NCBI GenBank assembly: GCA_964458575.1
Contig: CAYWMD010000036.1
Span: 1 to 64,000, forward strand
Direction: 5' to 3'
DNA length: 64,000 bases
From: CAYWMD01 sp964458575
Lineage (GTDB): Bacteria > Verrucomicrobiota > Verrucomicrobiia > Limisphaerales > JADLHS01
A program made the position numbers and the translations under genes. This document shows positions 24,835 through 32,346 of this stretch, in pieces. The notes beneath the pieces are model-generated. The model was given only the letters and a program-made list of their open reading frames with translations, did not search any database and was not told the origin of the DNA. Every line of letters starts with the position of its first letter. Position 1 is the stretch's first letter.

Positions 24835-26564
24835 TTGTTCTCGGCCTGGGTGGCATGGTGGGACACGACCCGGCGGCGGCGCTGGTGGTGGACGGACACG
24901 CCGTCGCGGCGGCGGAGGAGGAGCGTTTCCTGCGCGACAAGCACGCGAAAGGCAAACAAGCCGAACAGGCCGCGCAGTTTTGCCTGAAGTTCGCGGGACT
25001 GAAACCCGCCGATGTGCAGGTGGTCGCCATTCCGTTTGCCCCGGTCAGCATCTTCGGTCCGGCGCGCTGGCATTTCGCGGCGCGGCATTGGTACGCGCCG
25101 GACCGCGCGTTCACGGCGTTTTTCAATGGCAATCGCCGTTTCCGCCGCAATGTTCGCAACGTCTTCGCCGCGTTGGATCGGCTGGGCATTGACCGGCAGC
25201 GCATCAAGTTCGTCCCCGTGGAACATCACCTCGCGCACGCTTCCAGTGCCTACCACCTTTCGGGATACCAGGACGCCGCCATCATGAGCGTGGATGGGGT
25301 GGGCGAGTATTGCACAACCTGGTTTGGTTACGGTGAAGGCGGCGAAATCCACAAGCTCAAGGAATTCTTTGCCCCGGATTCGCTAGGCGGTTGCTACGGC
25401 GCCATCACTGAATTCCTCGGCTTCGAGATGCTCGATGGCGAATTCAAGGTGATGGGCATGGCGCCCTACGGCGACGCGAAGCGGACTGATGTCTCAAAGC
25501 TGATCGAATGGAACGAACACGGTTTCCGGGTCAATACGCGGCTCGTCAATTGCATCGGGTGGCGGCGTTACAAACGACCGCTCCAGGGCGGGTCGGAAGG
25601 CGTGGGCACTTACTTCTCACCGAAGCTGATCGAAATGTGGGGGCCGGCGCGCGAAGGCGATGAAATTGACGATCCCTACGTCCACATCGCCGCCGCCGTG
25701 CAAAAGCAACTCGAAGACATCTTGCTCGCGCTCACGAAACATTTTCTCAGTGGGCACATCGCGCGGACGAAACGCTTGTGTTACGCCGGCGGCGTGGCGT
25801 TGAACGTGAAAGCCAACCAGCGTCTCATCCAAATGATGGGGCCGGGCCATGAGTTGTTCGTGCAACCCGCCGCCAGCGACGCCGGTACCGCCCTTGGCGC
25901 GGCGACCTACGCGGCACACCAGCTTGGCGACAGCATCAAGCCCATGCAGCACGCTTATCTCGGCCCGGAGTACACACCGGATGAAATCGAAGCGGTCTTG
26001 AAAAAGCGCGACATCCGTTTCGAGCGATGCGCCTCCATCACCGACACCGCGAGCGACCTTTTGGCGAAAGGTGAAGTCGTGGCGTGGTTTCAGGGCCGGA
26101 TGGAATTCGGCCCGCGCGCATTGGGCAACCGCAGCATCCTCGGAAATCCGGCGTCGCGCGGCGTGGCCGACCTCATCAATGCCCAGATCAAATACCGCGA
26201 ACGCTGGCGCCCATTCTGTCCATCACTGCTCGATACGATTGCGCCCGAAGTTTTGCAGACGACGCATCCCACGCCATACATGACCTTCACCTTTGACGTG
26301 GCGGAAAGCTGGAAAAAGCGCATCCCCGAAGTGGTCCACGAGGACGGCACGGCGCGACCGCAAATCGTGACTTCGCAAAGCAACCCGCGTTATTATGAGC
26401 TGCTGAAAAAGTTCGAGGCCCGCACCAGCATCGGCGTGTTGCTGAACACCTCGCTCAACCGCCGCGGCGAACCGATGGTGTGCTCGCCGGACGATGCGTT
26501 GAACATGTTTTACGGCAGCGACCTCCGGAATCTGGCGTTGGGGGATTTCCTCGTGCGCAAGTGA
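24831..26564 (+). CDS. NodU/CmcH-family O-carbamoyltransferase
   Basis: Transfers the carbamoyl group of carbamoyl phosphate to a hydroxyl, in this context probably on a surface sugar. 577 residues, usual length. The N-terminal Kae1-like domain has GLGGMVGHDPAAALVVDGHA, AAAEEERFLRDKHAKGKQ and the iron/substrate histidines of VPVEHHLAHASSAYHLSGYQ, with MSVDGVGEYCTTW. The C-terminal YrdC-like part has YAGGVALNVKANQRL, AASDAGTALGAATYAAHQLG, WFQGRMEFGPRALGNRSILG and GVLLNTSLNRRGEPMV. All are family signatures and nothing looks broken. It is coupled to the preceding methyltransferase. Confidence 0.93.
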   Translation: MIVLGLGGMVGHDPAAALVVDGHAVAAAEEERFLRDKHAKGKQAEQAAQFCLKFAGLKPADVQVVAIPFAPVSIFGPARWHFAARHWYAPDRAFTAFFNGNRRFRRNVRNVFAALDRLGIDRQRIKFVPVEHHLAHASSAYHLSGYQDAAIMSVDGVGEYCTTWFGYGEGGEIHKLKEFFAPDSLGGCYGAITEFLGFEMLDGEFKVMGMAPYGDAKRTDVSKLIEWNEHGFRVNTRLVNCIGWRRYKRPLQGGSEGVGTYFSPKLIEMWGPAREGDEIDDPYVHIAAAVQKQLEDILLALTKHFLSGHIARTKRLCYAGGVALNVKANQRLIQMMGPGHELFVQPAASDAGTALGAATYAAHQLGDSIKPMQHAYLGPEYTPDEIEAVLKKRDIRFERCASITDTASDLLAKGEVVAWFQGRMEFGPRALGNRSILGNPASRGVADLINAQIKYRERWRPFCPSLLDTIAPEVLQTTHPTPYMTFTFDVAESWKKRIPEVVHEDGTARPQIVTSQSNPRYYELLKKFEARTSIGVLLNTSLNRRGEPMVCSPDDALNMFYGSDLRNLALGDFLVRK

Positions 26565-26579
26565 GACCACCGAAGTAGT

Positions 26580-26623
26580 GGCGGGCCTCCGGGCCTGCCG
26601 GAGAGCCGTGCTTCCAGCCCGGC
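26580..26623. repeat. Hairpin pair, diverged copy of the CCGGTGA-spacer family
   Basis: GGCGGGCC-TCCG-GGCCTGCC (26580-26599, one G-T pair) and GCCGTGCT-TCC-AGCCCGGC (26605-26623, one mismatch). The layout and TGCCGG spacer match 24024-24066. The rest of the 26565-26849 gap shows nothing recognisable. Confidence 0.7.
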
Positions 26624-26849
26624 GGATAGAACCTTGAACACACGCGGTCGCTGAGTCTTTGAGTGATATCGAAATGTTTCATGCTCCTTCCGTGCGGCGG
26701 GACGCGCGCACTCTACGGCAGCCAGGATGGTTGCCGCTACAGCCGCATTCCGTTGCCGTCAATCGGAACCGAAGTTGCTCAAAGAGTTGTGCGGCTTCCG
26801 GAAATGCCGCAACTTTTGACGCACGAACGTTTTTAATGCTGAGAGTTTC

Positions 26850-27500
26850 ATGAGTTGGACAACAAGAATTCTGGCAACGCTGGCCTTCATTTTTCTGGCC
26901 GTGGGTGTCATCTGGTGGGTCGCGATTCGAGACACCGGCGTCAGACCGCCACCCGCGCCGCCACCGTCGTCGAACACGCAGATCGAGCCGGTGAAAACCA
27001 GTCCCCCGCCTGCTGTCACCCAAGCTGCCGCCCCGCTCGCTGCGACGAACATTGTGGCAATCGAAGTTCCGGCCGCCGCAACCAACCCAACGACGAACTG
27101 GGAGGACCGCGTGGACGCGATCCTCGACTCGCCCTCGGAAGTGAACGAAAAGGCGAAGCAGATGCTGGAACTGCTGCCGCATCTACCCGAAGCCGGCCAG
27201 GTGGAAACCGCCCAGCACGTCGCCAATTTGCTGGCGGACGAGGATTACGCAAAGTTCGGCGCGTACCTCACCAACACCACGACCTCGATCAACGTGCAGG
27301 ACATCGTCCTGGCCGATGTCTTGAACCGGCCCAACCAGATCAAGCTGCCGCTGCTGCTCGAAACCGCGCGCAATCCCGCCAATGCGAAAGCCACCGAAGC
27401 CAGGGAAATGCTGGCGCTTTACCTCGAAGAAGACTACGGCGACGACTGGCAAAAGTGGGCGACGGAAATGGAGAAATGGTTGAAGGAAAATCCGGATTAA
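26850..27500 (+). CDS. Hypothetical single-pass membrane protein with Pro-rich linker
   Basis: 216 residues, unrecognised. One N-terminal helix (ILATLAFIFLAVGVIWWVAI), then a Pro/Ala/Thr-rich linker (RPPPAPPPSSNTQIEPVKTS). A helical domain from about residue 80 has an acidic, repeat-like pattern: ILDSPSEVNEKAKQMLELLP, AGQVETAQHVANLLADEDYA, LPLLLETARNPANAKATEAR. It resembles HEAT- or TPR-like helical pairs. The C-terminus is acidic with several Trp (EEDYGDDWQKWATEMEKWLK). The helical domain would face the periplasm if the N-terminus is inside. It is convergent with a lipoprotein gene and has no operon partner. Confidence 0.7.
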   Translation: MSWTTRILATLAFIFLAVGVIWWVAIRDTGVRPPPAPPPSSNTQIEPVKTSPPPAVTQAAAPLAATNIVAIEVPAAATNPTTNWEDRVDAILDSPSEVNEKAKQMLELLPHLPEAGQVETAQHVANLLADEDYAKFGAYLTNTTTSINVQDIVLADVLNRPNQIKLPLLLETARNPANAKATEAREMLALYLEEDYGDDWQKWATEMEKWLKENPD

Positions 27501-27527
27501 AACCCGAAAGGGAGAAGTTTGCTTCCT

Positions 27528-28091
27528 TCATGGAGTTCGTGTCGTCAATGGAGCTGGAACCTGCCTCGTCTCTAAAAATATCCATCCATGAGCCGGAACC
27601 CTGAGCAGATACGCGTTGAAATAGTCATCTCCGATGTATCCGCCGATGATCGCAATAACAAAGCGATCAAACCTGACGGCCGTGCCGCCGTGACGCGATG
27701 TCGCGAACCCATCTATCTTCGCAACCTCCGACGAGATCGCTTTAATATCATCGCTGGTGATGTCCCAATTGCCTATCGTACCTTCCGCTTCTGAAAGAGC
27801 AGCAGATGCCTTGGAATTAGCCCTAATGAGCTCGAACGCCATGAATCTATACATCGGATCATCCCCTTTGACGACATCGAGCTGGAACGGGATTGTGTTT
27901 GTGGGACGCAACACTTGAGTCTTAACATGGTTGGTTGGCATCGCTATCACATTGCTCGGAGCAGGGGGCGCAATTCCAGGCTGTTCGCTCAACGGCAGTC
28001 CATCTGGTGAACGCGAGCAACCAGCTTGTACTAAAAGTCCAAGAGTGATGGAAAATAGCTTATTCTTCCCGCATTCCTTCGTCGTGTTCAC
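27528..28091 (-). CDS. Hypothetical lipoprotein
   Basis: 187 residues if started at GTG 28091. The N-terminus KNKLFSITLGLLVQAGCSRS is a lipoprotein signal with lipobox V-Q-A-G-C, slightly off consensus. The mature part is Pro-rich, then mixed (MYRFMAFELIRANSKASAAL, GTIGNWDITSDDIKAISSEV, FVIAIIGGYIGDDYFNAYLL). No family was recognised. GC is lower than the neighbours, and upstream sequence in frame is not plausible protein. It is downstream of, and same strand as, the ABC transporter gene, but 103 bp away. It could be an orphan acquired gene. Confidence 0.6.
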   Translation of the reverse strand: MNTTKECGKNKLFSITLGLLVQAGCSRSPDGLPLSEQPGIAPPAPSNVIAMPTNHVKTQVLRPTNTIPFQLDVVKGDDPMYRFMAFELIRANSKASAALSEAEGTIGNWDITSDDIKAISSEVAKIDGFATSRHGGTAVRFDRFVIAIIGGYIGDDYFNAYLLRVPAHGWIFLETRQVPAPLTTRTP

Positions 28092-28194
28092 GGCTCTTGT
28101 CGGTGGTGTTTGTCGCCTCACCCAACACGTCCACATACCCCGGGGACCTTCAGCCGGTGTATGGATTAAAATGGTTCACGGCATGAGTTGCACG

Positions 28195-30054
28195 TTATCG
28201 CGAAATCTCTTTGGCTGAAATCCCCTGCCGTGCCGCCATGGCCGCGAACACGCCTTCCTTGCGGAGCAGTTCATCAAAACTTCCCGCCTCCACCATCCGG
28301 CCCTCGGACAAAACGATGATGCGATCCATCGAGGCCAGCGTGGACAGCCGGTGCGCCACGCAAATCACGGTCCGGTTCTCCGCCAGTTGATCAATCGTCG
28401 CTTGAACTTCCGCCTCGGTCTTGGAATCCAGCGCGCCCGTCGCCTCGTCCAGCACCAGAATGGGCGCATTGCGGATGAAGGCCCGCGCGATGGCCACCCG
28501 CTGCTTTTGTCCGCCCGAAAGCGTGACGCCCCGTTCGCCCACGCGCGTGTTGTAGCCGCTGGGCAATTGCGAGATGAAGTCGTGCGCGACGGCCGCTTCC
28601 GCGGCGATTTCGACCTCCGCCCGGGTCGCACCGATTTTGCCGCACGCAATGTTCTCGGCCACGGTCTGGTCGAAAATGGTCACGTCCTGGCTGACCAGCG
28701 CCAGTTGCTGCCGCAAATCCCGCAGCGAAACGTCGCGCAGATCGAGGCCGTCAATCTTGACCGCGCCGGAGGTCGGGTCGTAAAAGCGGAACAGCAGGTT
28801 CACGAGCGTGGTCTTGCCCGAACCGCTTTCGCCGGCGATGCCCAGCTTGAAGCCGCGCGGAATGGTGAGGCTGAAATCGCTCAGGACCGGCTTGTCCACA
28901 TAGGCGAACGAAACGTTCTCGAACGTGATGGCGGACTGGAACGACGGGAACGGCTTGGGGCTGGCCGGTTCAACCACTTTCGGATTTTCCGTCATGATCT
29001 CCCGGAGCCGTTGCGCGCCGACACTGGCCTGTTCGAACAGGATGTGGACGCCCGCCAGCTTCCGGATGGGCATGAAAAAGGTCAGAATGCCCATGATGAA
29101 GGTCGCGAGCTTGGGCCCGCTGTAATTCGCGTAGAAAACGTAGAGCAGCAACCCGCCCAAGCCGATCATCGCGACGATCTCGATGATGGGATTCACGAGT
29201 TCCTTGGCCTGGATGCCCTTCATGCCGGCGTGGACCAACTGGCCGGAGGTTTTCCGGAAGCGCTCCAGCTCCTCGCTTTCGAGGTTGTAGGCCTTGATGA
29301 CGCGGATGCCGCTGATCAGTTCCACCAACTGGCTCGATTGCGAGATGCTCGCCCGCAAGGTCGCCGCCATCGCGCGCCGCGCCTTCTTGCCGAGGATGAT
29401 GAGCGGCAGCATGCAGGCGGGCAGGAGCACCATGACCGTCAGGGTCAGTTTCCAGTCCAACCGCAGCAGCACGACGAGCACGACCAGGACGGTCGAGGTT
29501 TCCTTGATCAGGTCGCCGAGGCCCTGCTTCATCGCGCGCAACAGATTCGCCGTGTCCACGTTGATGCGCGTGAGCAGGTCGCCGGTGGTCGAACGCGAGA
29601 AGAAATCGAGGGAGAGCGTGCTCAACTTCTGCATCAAGTCGAGCCGCATGTCGCGGACAATCCGCTCGCTGGCCCAGCCCATGCAATAATTGTTGAGGTA
29701 GTCCGCCCCGCTGCGGGCAAACACGAGCAGCGGCAGAAACAGCAGCAGCCCCGCCATTTGCCGGCCGGTAATCGGCTGACCCATGCGCGGCAGCCACGGG
29801 TCAATCGTCCGCTGGATGGCCAGGTTGAGTTCCGTGAGCGGCTGCGACCAGGCGGAAGCTTTCGGAGATGCCTGCGGCGCGACGACCGCGGGCGGCTCGC
29901 CGGAAAAGCGTTCGCTCAAGGTGCGCGTGGCCCAGACGAAGCTGCCGTTGCTCAACGCGAACACCAGACCGAACAACACCCCCAGCGCCAGCCGCACCCA
30001 GTACGGCCGCATGTAACCGGCGCCAAAGCGCAGCACGGTGAGAATGTGATTCAT
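28195..30054 (-). CDS. ABC exporter, MsbA/lipid A-type (fused TMD-NBD)
   Basis: 619 residues: a six-helix transmembrane domain followed by an ATPase domain. N-terminus RFGAGYMRPYWVRLALGVLF. The TMD carries DLLTRINVDTANLLRAMKQG and SQSSQLVELISGIRVIKAYN, typical of MsbA-like half-transporters. The NBD has Walker A IAGESGSGKTTLVNLLFRFY, Q-loop LVSQDVTIFDQTVAENIACG, signature LSGGQKQRVAIARAFIRNAP, Walker B LVLDEATGALD and the H-loop CVAHRLS. All are intact. A 70-residue insert after the first helix (WATRTLSERFSGEPPAVVAP) is unusual in length. Next to the glycan genes it probably flips lipid A-core or another lipid-linked glycan to the periplasm; MsbA orthology is likely but unproven. Confidence 0.9.
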   Translation of the reverse strand: MNHILTVLRFGAGYMRPYWVRLALGVLFGLVFALSNGSFVWATRTLSERFSGEPPAVVAPQASPKASAWSQPLTELNLAIQRTIDPWLPRMGQPITGRQMAGLLLFLPLLVFARSGADYLNNYCMGWASERIVRDMRLDLMQKLSTLSLDFFSRSTTGDLLTRINVDTANLLRAMKQGLGDLIKETSTVLVVLVVLLRLDWKLTLTVMVLLPACMLPLIILGKKARRAMAATLRASISQSSQLVELISGIRVIKAYNLESEELERFRKTSGQLVHAGMKGIQAKELVNPIIEIVAMIGLGGLLLYVFYANYSGPKLATFIMGILTFFMPIRKLAGVHILFEQASVGAQRLREIMTENPKVVEPASPKPFPSFQSAITFENVSFAYVDKPVLSDFSLTIPRGFKLGIAGESGSGKTTLVNLLFRFYDPTSGAVKIDGLDLRDVSLRDLRQQLALVSQDVTIFDQTVAENIACGKIGATRAEVEIAAEAAVAHDFISQLPSGYNTRVGERGVTLSGGQKQRVAIARAFIRNAPILVLDEATGALDSKTEAEVQATIDQLAENRTVICVAHRLSTLASMDRIIVLSEGRMVEAGSFDELLRKEGVFAAMAARQGISAKEISR

Positions 30055-30103
30055 CGCTCGGGCCTATGGTTCTGACTTTGCGCCGGGAGTCAACCAGTTT
30101 GCG

Positions 30104-30175
30104 GTTGGAGTTCACGCTTCAGCGTGTTCGGAAGCAGTGCGCGGTTGGTGGACAAGCTGAAGGTTGAACTCCAAC
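30104..30175. repeat. Framed hairpin repeat (GTTGGAGTTCA family), copy 1
   Basis: GTTGGAGTTCA (30104-30114) and its inverse TGAACTCCAAC (30165-30175) frame a CACGCT-TC-AGCGTG hairpin, TGTTCGG, and a second half with AAGCTGAAGG. Copy 2 at 44682-44741 has identical frames but different hairpin stems. It sits in the divergent gap between the ABC exporter and the aminotransferase gene. Confidence 0.85.
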
Positions 30176-30291
30176 TGGTGGTGGGGTGCGTATTTTTGCG
30201 GGAAACGAATCCGCACTTTCCGCGTTGTTCAAATCGTTGCGCTGCGTGTATGTTCCGCCCACGATTTTGGAACTACACAACACACAAAAAC

Positions 30292-31401
30292 ATGACTGAT
30301 AAAGTACCGTATCTCGACCTGCCCGCGCAGTTTCGCGGCATTCGCAAGGAAATTGACGCCGCGCTCGCGCGCACGCTGGACAACTGCTCGTTCTGCCTCG
30401 GGCCGGACGTGGTGCAATTCGAAAAGGACTTCGCGAAATTCTGCGGCGCCGAACATGGCATCGCCTTTAACAGCGGCACTTCGGCGCTGCACGTCGCCAT
30501 GATGCTGGCCGGCGTTGGTCCGGGCGATGAAGTCATCACCACGCCGCATACGTTTGTGGCCACGAGCTGGGCGATTTCCTACGTCGGCGCCAAACCGGTT
30601 TATGTGGACATTGAGGACGCCACGTTCAATCTCGATCCCAAGAACATCGAGCGCGCCATCACCCCGCGCACCAAGGTCGTCATGCCCGTTCACCTTTACG
30701 GTCATCCGTTCGACGTGGATCCGATCCTGGCCATCTGCAAGAAGCACAATCTGAAACTCGTGGAAGACGCGTGCCAAGCGCACGGGGCGAAATACAAGGG
30801 CAAGACCGTGGGCACGTTCGGCGAGTCGGCCGGCTTCAGCTTTTATCCGGGCAAAAACCTCGGCGCCGCGGGCGAAGGCGGCGCGCTGGTGACGAACAAC
30901 GCCGCCCACGCGGCCCGCGCCCGGGCTTTGCGCGAACACGGCTCGACGGTTCGTTACTATCACGATGAAATCGGTTTCAACTACCGCATGGAAGGTTTCC
31001 AGGGCGCGGTGCTCGGAGTGAAGCTGAAACATCTCGCGAACTGGACGAGCGAACGTCGCCGCGTGGCGCATCGTTATCACGAATTGCTCGCTGACACGCC
31101 GCTGCAACTGCCGCGCGAAGCCGCCTATGCGGAAAGCGCCTACCATCTCTACGTCGTGCGTCACCCGAAGCGCGATGATTTGAAGAAGCACCTGGAAGCC
31201 AACGGCGTCGGTTGCGCCTTGCACTACCCGCTCGCCTTGCACATGCAGAAATGCTACGCGCATCTGGGTTACAAGGAAGGCTCTTTCCCGGTTTCCGAAA
31301 AGGCGGCCCGCGAGTGTCTGAGCCTGCCGATTTATCCGGAACTGACCGAAGCCCAAATCCAGCGCGTCGTATCGGTCATCAAAGACTTTTTCCGGAAGTA
31401 G
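30292..31401 (+). CDS. DegT/DnrJ/EryC1/StrS PLP-dependent sugar aminotransferase
   Basis: Transfers an amino group to a nucleotide-linked keto sugar. 369 residues from ATG 30292; earlier in-frame Met codons lie in repeat sequence. It begins VPYLDLPAQFRGIRKEIDAA. IAFNSGTSALHVAMMLAGVG (phosphate-binding G-T-S-A) and LKLVEDACQAHGAKYKG (Asp159 and Gln162) follow. GFSFYPGKNLGAAGEGGALV carries Lys188, which forms the PLP aldimine. YHDEIGFNYRMEGFQGAVLG ends the core. The start motif and length resemble the WbpE/WlbC group acting on UDP-sugars, but substrate is inferred only. The stop overlaps the tail of the convergent thioredoxin gene by 23 bp. Confidence 0.91.
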   Translation: MTDKVPYLDLPAQFRGIRKEIDAALARTLDNCSFCLGPDVVQFEKDFAKFCGAEHGIAFNSGTSALHVAMMLAGVGPGDEVITTPHTFVATSWAISYVGAKPVYVDIEDATFNLDPKNIERAITPRTKVVMPVHLYGHPFDVDPILAICKKHNLKLVEDACQAHGAKYKGKTVGTFGESAGFSFYPGKNLGAAGEGGALVTNNAAHAARARALREHGSTVRYYHDEIGFNYRMEGFQGAVLGVKLKHLANWTSERRRVAHRYHELLADTPLQLPREAAYAESAYHLYVVRHPKRDDLKKHLEANGVGCALHYPLALHMQKCYAHLGYKEGSFPVSEKAARECLSLPIYPELTEAQIQRVVSVIKDFFRK

Positions 31402-32161
31402 TCTGGGAAGAGGAAAGCTTTGCGCGCCAGCGGGCGATGTCCTGCTGGCGCGTTTTGGTTTCGCTCCACGGATCCACAGCAAACGCGTCACCAATCTGGG
31501 AACGCAACACGTTGGCCACACAAATGCGCGCGGCGAGACGCGGATGGTTCAGCCCGTCGAGCAGCAGCGTGGCATCCCGTTTGGCCAGCGCCGTCAATCG
31601 CTCTTTTGCCGCTTCAACGATGGCTCCGCCCCGCTCAGCGCAGAGGTCCATCAGTTCCGACGCGGCCTGGCGCAGTGATTCGGCATCCGCCTGCTGGATC
31701 AACTGGTCGGCGCGGGTCAGTTTCGCGTCAAACTCCTTTTGCTGCACCGCGGCGGCCTTCACTTCACTGACACCGTTGGTCAGCCACCGCAGAAAACTGG
31801 CGGCGTCCTGATAGCCGGTGGTGGTGGATACTGCGTCCCCGGCCGCGGTGAGCACGCGAAAGGTCGGCACGGCGCGCACGCCGTATTTCCCGGCGAGGTC
31901 CTGATGCTCATCAATATCAATGGCGACGTGGCGGTAATTGCCCAGCGCTTCCAGCACGGCCTGGTTCGTGAGGGTCGTGCGGGCCATCATTTTGCACGGG
32001 CCGCACCAGCTCGCCGTGAAATACGCGAGCACGGGCTGTTGCGTGCTCTTCGCCTGCGCGAGCGCGTTGGTGAAATCGGTTTCCCACCCGGCGGGAGCAT
32101 CGGCAGTGCAACTCGCGATGCTGGCGATGAAAAGAGCGAACATCGCCATTTCCCGAACCAC
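31379..32161 (-). CDS. Thioredoxin-fold lipoprotein
   Basis: 260 residues from GTG 32161 (ATG codons at 32149 and 32143 are alternatives). The N-terminus VVREMAMFALFIASIASC carries a lipobox-like I-A-S-C, so the protein is likely anchored in the cell envelope. The domain has PVLAYFTASWCGPCKMMART with the redox C-G-P-C and YGVRAVPTFRVLTAAGDAVS with the cis-Pro. A C-terminal helical extension of about 120 residues (EFDAKLTRADQLIQQADAES) is HEAT/TPR-like. Upstream in-frame sequence contains an inverted hairpin repeat and is not coding. It may help reduce the CxxCH cysteines of the tetraheme protein encoded just upstream on the same strand. Confidence 0.83.
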   Translation of the reverse strand: MVREMAMFALFIASIASCTADAPAGWETDFTNALAQAKSTQQPVLAYFTASWCGPCKMMARTTLTNQAVLEALGNYRHVAIDIDEHQDLAGKYGVRAVPTFRVLTAAGDAVSTTTGYQDAASFLRWLTNGVSEVKAAAVQQKEFDAKLTRADQLIQQADAESLRQAASELMDLCAERGGAIVEAAKERLTALAKRDATLLLDGLNHPRLAARICVANVLRSQIGDAFAVDPWSETKTRQQDIARWRAKLSSSQTTSGKSL

Positions 32162-32182
32162 ACGCTTTGGCGCAGCAGCGTC

Positions 32183-32256
32183 TTGGAGTGCGGCAGTCCT
32201 CTGCCGCTTTCGACGACCCGTGCCTTCCAAAGCGGCAGAGGACTGCCGCACTCCAA
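32183..32256. repeat. Hairpin-pair repeat between thioredoxin and cytochrome genes
   Basis: TTGGAGTGCGGCAG (32183-32196) is repeated inverted as CTGCCGCACTCCAA (32243-32256). Each half is a hairpin with a perfect 7-bp stem: GCGGCAG-TCCT-CTGCCGC (32190-32207) and GCGGCAG-AGGA-CTGCCGC (32232-32249). The loops are exact reverse complements. Confidence 0.88.
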
Positions 32257-32346
32257 AACCTTGCGATGATACGAGACGTTTAGAGTCTGAGTCGGATCGC
32301 ACCCTAATGAACGATCTCTTCAAAGCGCAATCTCCGAGAAAGTTTT

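Noticed and set aside
28351..30075. 574-codon open frame antisense to the ABC exporter
   Set aside because: The real gene has complete Walker and signature motifs on the other strand. The antisense translation is rich in Arg, His and Gln with no motif.
30229..31521. 430-codon open frame antisense to the DegT aminotransferase
   Set aside because: Shadow of a gene with an intact PLP lysine and family motifs.
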